Below are positions 7,267-12,969 of a DNA stretch of 12,969 bases, in pieces. Source of the DNA: Deltaproteobacteria bacterium RIFCSPHIGHO2_02_FULL_40_11 (GTDB lineage: Bacteria; Bdellovibrionota; JACOXK01; 2-02-FULL-40-11). A program made the position numbers and the translations under genes. Position 1 is the first letter of the stretch; every line of letters starts with the position of its first letter. The stretch is from positions 9,432 to 22,400 of the forward strand of contig MGRI01000068.1 in assembly GCA_001798105.1 (NCBI GenBank). The letters run 5' to 3'. The notes below the pieces were generated by a model. It did no database searches. It saw only the letters and a list, made by a program, of their open reading frames with translations, and was not told the DNA's origin.

Positions 7267-7920
7267 AGTCCCCAAATCGATCCATGTCCCCCTATAAAAT
7301 TGCGCATATACGGCCCTGTTTTTTTGAACGAGTTTTGTATAGACGTCCTGATTAATACAAAATATTTTTTTCTTGGGGAAATATTTAAAGATTTCAGGAT
7401 GAAATACATGAATTCCTGTAAACATGGCTTTTTTAAGCGGTTTTGGAATGTTTTTAACTTGGAAAGCTTTAATTTTTCCATTTAAAGAAATCCCCATTTG
7501 GGAATACGTTTCTTTCGGTTTTGGCGTGCGAACCAGCATGGTTGCCAATGCTTTTTTCTTTTGATGCAACGCAATTATTTTTTTGAGATCGGGGTACATA
7601 ATGACATCCGAATTCATAACCACAAAAGGTTCGTTTCCGAAAAATGCTTTTACTTTTTGAATGCCTCCACCTGTTCCTAATATTTTCTTTTCGTAAGAAA
7701 AGTGAATTTTAAAATCGCGTTGTTTTTTTAAGTAAGATTTTAAAGGTTTGGGTAAGTGGTGTAAATTCACGATCACTTCGTGAATACCCGCTTTTTTTAA
7801 GATGTCTAGGGCATAACGAATGAGAGGTTTTCCTTTTACCGGTAAGAGAGGTTTTGGCGTTTTATAGGTTAAAGGGCGAAGGCGCGTGCCAAGCCCTGCG
7901 GCTAAAATCATGGCTTTCAT
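7237..7920 (-). CDS. murU: N-acetylmuramate-alpha-1-phosphate uridylyltransferase MurU
   Basis: MurU joins MurNAc-alpha-1-phosphate and UTP to give UDP-MurNAc, which re-enters wall synthesis below MurA/MurB. The 227-residue protein is a single nucleotidyltransferase domain. It shows the nucleotide-binding signature LAAGLGTRLRPLTYKTPKPL (6-25), the sugar-pocket motif LGTGGGI (81-87) that resembles known MurU, the metal-binding NSD (103-105) and a final TWIDLGT. The short length and absence of a second domain separate it from GlmU and GalU. The start overlaps the amgK stop in ATGA (7917-7920), and amgK is the enzyme that makes its substrate, which strengthens the call over mannose-1-phosphate guanylyltransferase. 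It is the last gene of the three-gene operon and converges on anmK. Confidence 0.88.
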   Translation of the reverse strand: MKAMILAAGLGTRLRPLTYKTPKPLLPVKGKPLIRYALDILKKAGIHEVIVNLHHLPKPLKSYLKKQRDFKIHFSYEKKILGTGGGIQKVKAFFGNEPFVVMNSDVIMYPDLKKIIALHQKKKALATMLVRTPKPKETYSQMGISLNGKIKAFQVKNIPKPLKKAMFTGIHVFHPEIFKYFPKKKIFCINQDVYTKLVQKNRAVYAQFYRGTWIDLGTLAQYRANLS

Positions 7921-8906
7921 AAGCGGTCCTCAAATAAAGTTTCTAAAGTTTGAAGCAGCGTTTCCATGCCGCCTACTTTTTGAAGTCTTTTTTGGGCAGA
8001 TTTCCAAGTGGGTTTTAAATATTGGGTATATCCTGGTTTCTTTTTAATGGTTGTAATATATCCAAAAGAGCCCATGGCTTTTAAATTGCGTTGAATGGAA
8101 ACCCAGTCGAAGTGAAGCCTAAAATCTTCCCAAGTAATGTTTTGAAATTTTTGAATCTTGGGAAAAGCATACTTCAATAATTCTTCCACCAGTGGGTCTG
8201 AAAGCTGGACATAGCTATCTCGAAGCAAAGAGGAAAGGTCGTAAGTTATGGGACCTAGGCGCGTATCTTGAAAATCCACAATGCCAATCTGATCTTCGTT
8301 TCTGATCATAATATTTTTACTATGATAATCTCTGTGGCAATAAACGGGATGTGTCTTAAAATACGATGCGATTTTTTGAAATCCTTCTTCTAAAAGGCGC
8401 TGTTCTTGAGGCTTTAATTTTATGTGCAAATGTCCTTCGAGGAGGTGTTCTTTCATAAACATGAGTTCTTGAAACGCTTTTTTTTCATCTAATTTTTCTG
8501 GGAGGAAGTCCAACGCTTTGTTTTCGGAGGCGGATTGTAATTTAAAAAGTTCATCAATGGCTAAAAAATAAAACCTGGAAGCTTTTTTTTCACCGAGGTT
8601 TTGAACCGCCTGGTCCAAATGGGTACTTCCCAGGTCTTCCAAAAGGCAAACGCCAAGCTTGCCATCTGCACCATACATTTCAGGAACGCAGATTTTTAAA
8701 GATTTGAAGAACATTTGCATGATCATGAAAGGATCTGTTTTGGGATCAAAGGGATCGGTTTCAAGAAGTACCCAAGATTTTGTTTTTTTAAATTGGACAC
8801 GATAAAACTTTCGGTCCGATGCATCGCCGGCCAATTTTTGAATTTCCAAGTGGTTTTTAGAATGCCCCGTTATTTTTTCAATAAATAAAAGAATGTCATT
8901 CGTCAT
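7917..8906 (-). CDS. amgK: Anomeric MurNAc/GlcNAc kinase AmgK, APH-fold
   Basis: AmgK phosphorylates MurNAc (and GlcNAc) at the anomeric carbon to give the alpha-1-phosphate used by MurU. The 329 residues have the aminoglycoside-phosphotransferase fold: GDASDRKFYRV near 27-37, catalytic loop CHRDYHSKNIM (190-200, D193 and N198), metal-binding IVDFQD (209-214), then GPITYDLSSLLRDSY. The length and the tight pairing with murU fit the Pseudomonas-type cell-wall salvage kinase and argue against an antibiotic-resistance enzyme. ATGA overlaps on both sides (with the M48 gene at 8903-8906 and murU at 7917-7920) indicate one coupled transcript. An unrelated APH-family kinase would be the alternative if murU were absent. 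Confidence 0.9.
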   Translation of the reverse strand: MTNDILLFIEKITGHSKNHLEIQKLAGDASDRKFYRVQFKKTKSWVLLETDPFDPKTDPFMIMQMFFKSLKICVPEMYGADGKLGVCLLEDLGSTHLDQAVQNLGEKKASRFYFLAIDELFKLQSASENKALDFLPEKLDEKKAFQELMFMKEHLLEGHLHIKLKPQEQRLLEEGFQKIASYFKTHPVYCHRDYHSKNIMIRNEDQIGIVDFQDTRLGPITYDLSSLLRDSYVQLSDPLVEELLKYAFPKIQKFQNITWEDFRLHFDWVSIQRNLKAMGSFGYITTIKKKPGYTQYLKPTWKSAQKRLQKVGGMETLLQTLETLFEDRL

Positions 8907-9775
8907 TGAAGTCCATGGCGTTTTTTATAGGCAGCAAACTGTTGTTTGAGTTCAGATTGTTTATATTTATTTGGATATTTTTGAAGCAGTTTTTTCATTT
9001 CCCAAAACATTTCTGAAGAAACTGTGGGGTTTAGAATGGGTTTATATTTTTGAACTTCTTTTCGAACATCTTCGATTCGTTCTTGGGTTTTGGGGTGGGT
9101 GGAAAGCATTTGTTCCAGTAGGTTTGGCTTATGTTTTTGAATGGCTAAGAGTTTTTCAAAGAAAGTATGGGCATAATCCAGGCTATATTTAGATAAATAA
9201 AGGGCTTCGACCCCAAATTTATCGGCTTCCAGTTCAGCTTTTCGGCCGTAGTATAAAAGTCCCGTTTGGCCAAAAAGATTAATAATTTCAACTTCTGTTT
9301 GGCCAAGGCCCACGGCTTGCGCGGTAACAGACAAACAACATGAAAAGCCTTGCGCTTTGGTGAGTTGTTCAGTGCCGTGCCGTAAAACCACATGGCCCAT
9401 TTCATGTCCCATAACCATGGCCAGTTCAGCTTCTTGTTCAACGACTTGTAAGAGCCCTAGGTTGACATATAAATACCCGCCCGGGATGGCGAAAGCATTC
9501 ACTTGGGCGTCTTTCACAACATTGAAATGGTAATCGAACATTCGGTCTTCAAATTTATGAACTATTTTTTGTCCCAGGCTATCGACATAGCTTCGAAGGT
9601 GGTCATCAAATAAAAGGGGCATCATTTTAGGCACTTGGGTTGACCAGTATTGCCCCAATTTGGCATCGCCTGCCACAGAATACATATTGATATCGCCTTC
9701 ATTCCGTCCACTTGTGGCACAGGCTGCAAGTGTAAGGAGTGTAACGAAGCAAAGTAAGTTTTTTGCGTTGGACAT
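8903..9775 (-). CDS. M48 family zinc metalloprotease, lipoprotein
   Basis: This is a predicted periplasm-facing lipoprotein protease of 290 residues. The N-terminus is a type II signal peptide ending LTLAAC (lipobox, C19); alanine at +2 favours outer-membrane sorting. The M48 site is complete: HEMGH (124-128) followed by ELEADKFG with E181 as third zinc ligand and D185. SCC at 145-147 is noteworthy for an envelope protein. The family (E. coli BepA, LoiP, YcaL) clears misassembled envelope proteins; this one has the short LoiP/YcaL-like build without an obvious TPR domain, although the last 90 residues are helical and charged. It is the first gene of an operon with amgK and murU. ATG 9775 lacks a Shine-Dalgarno, and the predicted transcript start is only about five bases upstream. 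Confidence 0.88.
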   Translation of the reverse strand: MSNAKNLLCFVTLLTLAACATSGRNEGDINMYSVAGDAKLGQYWSTQVPKMMPLLFDDHLRSYVDSLGQKIVHKFEDRMFDYHFNVVKDAQVNAFAIPGGYLYVNLGLLQVVEQEAELAMVMGHEMGHVVLRHGTEQLTKAQGFSCCLSVTAQAVGLGQTEVEIINLFGQTGLLYYGRKAELEADKFGVEALYLSKYSLDYAHTFFEKLLAIQKHKPNLLEQMLSTHPKTQERIEDVRKEVQKYKPILNPTVSSEMFWEMKKLLQKYPNKYKQSELKQQFAAYKKRHGLQ

Positions 9776-9786
9776 ATTTTGTGTTC

Positions 9787-9815
9787 AGCATAAAAGACCT
9801 AGTTTTTAAATTCAA
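9787..9815 (-). promoter_or_regulatory. Candidate promoter of the M48-amgK-murU operon
   Basis: On the minus strand TTGAAT (9815-9810) and TATGCT (9792-9787) are 17 bases apart, each with four of six consensus matches. Transcription would start near 9780, leaving a leader of about five bases before ATG 9775, in line with the missing ribosome binding site. Confidence 0.45.
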
Positions 9816-9821
9816 TTTAAA
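9805..9821. promoter_or_regulatory. Perfect 17-base palindrome over the -35 box, possible operator
   Basis: TTTAAATT and AATTTAAA are exact inverted arms around a single C at 9813. The element covers the -35 box proposed for the M48-amgK-murU operon and lies about 23 bases upstream of the -35 box of the divergent gene. The position suits a repressor, but AT-only arms can arise by chance in AT-rich DNA. Confidence 0.4.
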
Positions 9822-9843
9822 TCCATCATTTTTTTGCAAGGAG

Positions 9844-9873
9844 TTGACGTGGCATTTTTTTTAGGCGTATACT
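9844..9873 (+). promoter_or_regulatory. Strong sigma-70-type promoter of the secreted unknown protein
   Basis: TTGACG (9844-9849) and TATACT (9868-9873) match five of six each, with an 18-base spacer that contains a T-run. The transcript would start near 9880. A GGAGG ribosome binding site (9896-9900) stands four bases before GTG 9905 and fixes that start. This is the best promoter in the window. Confidence 0.75.
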
Positions 9874-9904
9874 GAAGTTAATCGCGGTTACTCATGGAGG
9901 AAAC

Positions 9905-11491
9905 GTGGTTATCCAAACCAAGTTAAAAGTGTTGTTTATCTTGGCCTTACTTTTTATTCCACTGATGGCAGAGGTAACGCTTTCAGTGGTTTCATATGCC
10001 GCAAAGCAAACTCAAAAAGTGGATACTCAAGATGAGTATTCAACGATGCAACTTCCTGAAATGATTGAGCTTAAAGCAGGTACTACATTTCATGTAAAAC
10101 AAAATCTTATTTCGCTTTCCAGGGTAAAATTAAATCCCAAAAAATGGATATTCATGGCTGAAAATGATGCCGATCTATTGAATTCGGCGAATTCGGAATA
10201 CCAAGATCTTCAGCCTAAGTTTGTGGTTCGGATTGCCTCCAAAAAACAAAAGCTTGAGGAAGTCCTTTCCGAAAATCAAGTCCCCCTGAATGATATCTGG
10301 GATCAATATGACGATCCTTTTTTAGAGGGGTGGCGTAAAGAAAGAAAAGAACCCGCCCCCGTTTATCTTGCAAGCAATGCATCTTACGCGCGTAATTTAT
10401 TTACGGATTTGAGTGGTAGCGCTGAGGTGGTATCAGAGCCCTCTGGAAATACATCCTCAGCACCAGAAAAACCTTCTGAGGAGCAATACATTATTGAAGC
10501 TGGACACAATCGGCCGGCAAGCGTTTTAAATGTTTTAGAGCCCAGTGGGCAGTATTTAAGCTATGCGAATATAGAAGGCCAGATTTTGGGGCTTTCCAAC
10601 GATCAAAGAAAGTATTTTTTTGAAGTATCTTTTTTAGATCAACTCGCCCCCGATGGTTTAGAAACAGCTTATTCAACAGTTTTAGCCGCCCAAGAAATTT
10701 ATGATGCAACTTCATTTTTTATGTTGAGATTACCTGCGGAATCAAGAGGACATGTTTTGGCGAAGGCTTTTGCCAGAGAGGACATCGACAAGAAAGTTCC
10801 CTTATTTGTGGGGCGGGCCGATGAAAAAATGCTCTATGTATCACAAGATGGCATTCGAGGTCTTAAGATCCAGCTTCTTCCCACAAAACAATACTTGGCA
10901 AAATATGAAACGGTATTTGAAGGAAGCATTGAAAATACTTATCGCGGTGCAATTGAGGACGTTAAGGTATGGGTCGCAGAAACGAATGAAAGTGTAAAAT
11001 CGAATGAAGTGGGTATGTTTACGATAAAAGGCTTGGAAAAAGACGTTCGGTATCACCTTATTTTTGATCGGGAAGGGTTTATTCCGATTCAAGTGCCCGT
11101 GTTTCAAACTCAAAAAAGGGTAAAACAGACATTTCATCTTTTGCCCACCACAGCCTTTACAAAAGGATACGACCTCTTTTTGGGTGAGAGAAATGCAAAT
11201 CAGGGTGTTTTATTTGGAGAAGTTTTACAAGATGGAAAGCCTTTAGATCGTGTGGTGATTAAAATTTCTTCGGGTCAGTCTGCGATCTATGAAAGAAATA
11301 CAGATCTTCAAGCCATGCCAGATACAACGCTCTATTCTACCCAAAGCAATGGGAAATTTATTATTTGGAACAATCCTGTTGGCAAAAATAAAATTGAATT
11401 TTATCGAGATGGCGCTTTAATTTCTGCATTTATGGTTCGACTTTCCCCAGGGCTTGTGCATCAAGAAGTATTTCATATCCAAGTGAATTAA
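9905..11491 (+). CDS. Secreted protein of unknown function with two carboxypeptidase-regulatory-like beta domains
   Basis: I do not recognise this 528-residue protein. Residues 1-33 look like a signal peptide (KLK, hydrophobic core, cut possibly near SYAA), so it is probably exported to the periplasm or beyond. A low-complexity Ser/Pro/Glu linker lies at about 168-193. From about 337 two similar segments appear: 337-411 and 434-526. Each begins FxG, continues with a G-x-x-xxxVxVxI strand and a serine-rich turn, and has G-x-F-x-I followed by a strand resembling xIxFxRxG. This is the pattern of CarboxypepD_reg-like or Ig-like beta-sandwiches, which serve as binding or structural modules; no catalytic motif is visible. 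It is monocistronic under a strong promoter. GTG 9905 is set by the ribosome binding site. Its stop shares TTAA with the convergent transglycosylase gene. Confidence 0.75.
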   Translation: MVIQTKLKVLFILALLFIPLMAEVTLSVVSYAAKQTQKVDTQDEYSTMQLPEMIELKAGTTFHVKQNLISLSRVKLNPKKWIFMAENDADLLNSANSEYQDLQPKFVVRIASKKQKLEEVLSENQVPLNDIWDQYDDPFLEGWRKERKEPAPVYLASNASYARNLFTDLSGSAEVVSEPSGNTSSAPEKPSEEQYIIEAGHNRPASVLNVLEPSGQYLSYANIEGQILGLSNDQRKYFFEVSFLDQLAPDGLETAYSTVLAAQEIYDATSFFMLRLPAESRGHVLAKAFAREDIDKKVPLFVGRADEKMLYVSQDGIRGLKIQLLPTKQYLAKYETVFEGSIENTYRGAIEDVKVWVAETNESVKSNEVGMFTIKGLEKDVRYHLIFDREGFIPIQVPVFQTQKRVKQTFHLLPTTAFTKGYDLFLGERNANQGVLFGEVLQDGKPLDRVVIKISSGQSAIYERNTDLQAMPDTTLYSTQSNGKFIIWNNPVGKNKIEFYRDGALISAFMVRLSPGLVHQEVFHIQVN

Positions 11492-12894
11492 GTATTTTTT
11501 CCCAGAAGTGAATCTAAGATTTTATTTGTTTCTTCAACTTCTTCATGGAAGTTTTCAATACACTTTAACTGCCCTTTGGGTAAAGATAGAAAATATCCTT
11601 CCGGTAAATAAGACTGCGATCTCAGCGCTTTTTGTCTCAGGTCCGGATTGTATAATTTAATTTGATCCATCGAAAGATCACATAATTTTTGAACAAAACT
11701 TACCCGCATGGGATAAATAATTTCAATGTCGTCATGTACCAAGCGTTGGTCCTTTTTTAAGGTACCAAAGATCTTATCTTGGTATTTTTCGGTGTGTAGA
11801 ATGGCTAAATAACTGGAATAAAAGTTTTTAGAGGCAAACCCGAAATAAGGGTGCTTATAATTTTCAATCAGATCATTTAAATTTTTACTGTTTACTTTTT
11901 TTGAACCCTGCAAAATACCGCCAGGGCCATGGTTATAGGCTGTAACCGCAAGTGGCCAGTGTTTTAAAATACGATAGTTTTGTTTCAAAAGCTTTGTGGC
12001 AGCCTGTGTGGCTTTCAGGGGATCTTTTCGTTCATCAATGCCATGCGCATTGGAAATATTCAAAAAAACTTTCCCTGTTTTATACATAAATTGCCAAATG
12101 CCAGATGCACCATCTTTGGAATAGGCATCTAAATTAAAGGAAGATTCTAGAAATGGAATACGTGTCAGTTCAATGGGGAGATTTTCTTGTTTAAAAATGC
12201 GTTCCATCGTTTTTAAGTAGCGGCCGGATCTTTTAATGGCATAAACGACAGAATCTTTTTGTCCCAGTTGAACGCGAATTCGGTTTTTAGCGCGTAAAAA
12301 TACAGTTTGTTTTTTTCCGGGAACGTCTTGAAATAAATCATACACTTTTTGTTCTTCTTTGGAGAGGCGATAAAAATGTTTACGGTTGGCTAAATTGCTT
12401 AAGATATGAATGTACTTGTATCGGGCCGTACGAATCATGCGAGATTTTTCTTGTTGGCGGTCTACGCTACTACGGTATTTGCTATAGACGGAATTTAAAT
12501 CAATGACGTCGTAAATGACCCAAGGGTGATCATTGTCATGTAAGACGGCATTCGAAATGGTGTAGGTAGAATAAATTTTAAACCAAAATTCAACGCGACC
12601 TCTTAAGTCTTTGGAAACGGTAAATTCATCCCCAATGCGATGTCCTTTGTCTTGCAAGATATAGTCGATCAGTTTGGGAGACAGTTCTCGAATACCGCCT
12701 TCGTCTTCTTCAATGGCTGAAAAATCGTTTTCGGATACGCCCGCCAAGTTTTTGGTATAGTGTACTTCAAAGGGGCGGTCTTTGAGGGATTTGCCAATAA
12801 ACAAGCTTAGGCTATAAGCCAAAAGCCCCATAAATAAAATTGAAAGTATCAGTCGATTCACACCCGTTGTGAGTGTCCATGCAGCTCGAATCAC
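11488..12894 (-). CDS. Membrane-anchored lytic murein transglycosylase, MltD-like SLT domain
   Basis: The enzyme cuts peptidoglycan glycans non-hydrolytically and leaves 1,6-anhydroMurNAc ends, the substrate that AnmK later handles. Numbering is from the in-frame TTG at 12900. One transmembrane helix (about 16-36) anchors it in the inner membrane. Residues about 40-200 are an N-terminal region I do not recognise. The SLT domain spans about 237-375: LPIELTRIPFLESSFN with catalytic E252, GASGIWQFM (264-272) and AYNHGPGGI (321-329). Residues 399-441 resemble a weak LysM repeat (LSMDQIKLYNPDLR, then LPEGYFLSLPKG), a likely glycan-binding module. I chose GTG 12894 because AAGGAGG (12909-12903) sits eight bases from it but only two from the TTG. 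It converges on the secreted unknown gene with a four-base overlap. Confidence 0.88.
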   Translation of the reverse strand: MIRAAWTLTTGVNRLILSILFMGLLAYSLSLFIGKSLKDRPFEVHYTKNLAGVSENDFSAIEEDEGGIRELSPKLIDYILQDKGHRIGDEFTVSKDLRGRVEFWFKIYSTYTISNAVLHDNDHPWVIYDVIDLNSVYSKYRSSVDRQQEKSRMIRTARYKYIHILSNLANRKHFYRLSKEEQKVYDLFQDVPGKKQTVFLRAKNRIRVQLGQKDSVVYAIKRSGRYLKTMERIFKQENLPIELTRIPFLESSFNLDAYSKDGASGIWQFMYKTGKVFLNISNAHGIDERKDPLKATQAATKLLKQNYRILKHWPLAVTAYNHGPGGILQGSKKVNSKNLNDLIENYKHPYFGFASKNFYSSYLAILHTEKYQDKIFGTLKKDQRLVHDDIEIIYPMRVSFVQKLCDLSMDQIKLYNPDLRQKALRSQSYLPEGYFLSLPKGQLKCIENFHEEVEETNKILDSLLGKNT

Positions 12895-12902
12895 GGTCAA
12901 TT

Positions 12903-12909
12903 CCTCCTT
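12903..12909 (-). promoter_or_regulatory. Ribosome binding site deciding the transglycosylase start
   Basis: AAGGAGG on the minus strand is a full Shine-Dalgarno. Its eight-base spacing favours GTG 12894 over TTG 12900, which is only two bases away. No clear promoter is seen in the remaining bases to the window end. Confidence 0.65.
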
Positions 12910-12969
12910 CGTGCTCTAAGTCATTGCAAAGGTGATGCCGAAGCCAAAAAATAGCTAAAGTATTGAAAT

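Noticed and set aside
7917..8906. Aminoglycoside resistance phosphotransferase
   Set aside because: The fold and catalytic loop are shared, but the coupled murU gene and the recycling context favour AmgK.
9877..9890. Direct repeat GTTA-N6-GTTA resembling a PhoP/OmpR-type half-site pair
   Set aside because: It lies downstream of the -10 box in the expected leader, is only four bases per half, and is likely chance.
10841..11137. Open frame of about 98 codons antisense to the secreted unknown gene
   Set aside because: The sense strand has the strong promoter, ribosome binding site and signal peptide; the antisense product is Phe/Lys-rich without motifs.
11450..11510. Possible bidirectional terminator at the end of the secreted unknown gene, with CTTG/CAAG stem and a T-run
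   Set aside because: The stem is four pairs long, the T-run is far from it, and no stable GC-rich hairpin precedes it.
12895..12900. TTG at 12900 as start of the transglycosylase
   Set aside because: Only two bases separate it from the Shine-Dalgarno; GTG 12894 is eight bases away and fits better. The two differ by two residues.
1..12969. Mobile element, phage, CRISPR, toxin-antitoxin or defence system
   Set aside because: No transposase, integrase, repeat-spacer array or nuclease/helicase motif was found; all genes are metabolic, transport or envelope genes of uniform composition.

Overview
The window reads as compact chromosomal DNA of a Gram-negative (diderm) bacterium, AT-rich at roughly 40 % G+C by eye. 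Supporting evidence is a lipoprotein with a lipobox, a membrane-anchored lytic transglycosylase, sec-type signal peptides, sigma-70-like promoters, and the AmgK/MurU pair known from proteobacterial cell-wall salvage. The lineage cannot be fixed from the sequence; a delta-proteobacterial or Bdellovibrio-like group is only a guess. There are no tRNA or rRNA genes, CRISPR arrays, insertion sequences or integrases. Base composition and codon habit look uniform, so nothing points to recent transfer. Eleven genes fill almost all of the window. The longest gap between genes is 129 bases, so there is no gene-free stretch of 300 bases.

Layout. Bases 1-416 (minus) hold the first part of a secreted protein with a subtilase-type propeptide. 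It is divergent from an N-acyl-D-amino-acid deacylase (525-2111, plus). A minus-strand operon dppB-dppC-nagZ follows (4918 down to 2092). It is divergent from a plus-strand pair, an M20 amidohydrolase and anmK (4971-7266). A second minus-strand operon, M48 lipoprotein protease-amgK-murU (9775 down to 7237), is joined by ATGA stop/start overlaps. A strong plus-strand promoter drives a secreted protein of unknown function (9905-11491). A minus-strand MltD-like lytic transglycosylase (12894 down to 11488) closes the window. All three convergent gene pairs overlap at their 3' ends.

How they fit together. The core (about 2.1-8.9 kb) looks like a peptidoglycan-recycling island. Lytic transglycosylases release 1,6-anhydroMurNAc muropeptides, and a Dpp/Opp-type ABC permease pair could import them. 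NagZ removes GlcNAc and AnmK opens and phosphorylates anhydroMurNAc. AmgK makes MurNAc-alpha-1-phosphate and MurU makes UDP-MurNAc, the salvage route that bypasses MurA/MurB. The M20 amidohydrolase and the D-aminoacylase-like enzyme are plausible peptide-processing partners. Not seen here are a MupP-type MurNAc-6-phosphate phosphatase, AmpD, AmpG, LdcA, and the solute-binding protein and ATPases of the transporter. The individual enzymes belong to known families; the clustering with a dedicated permease and two unassigned amidohydrolases is the notable part.
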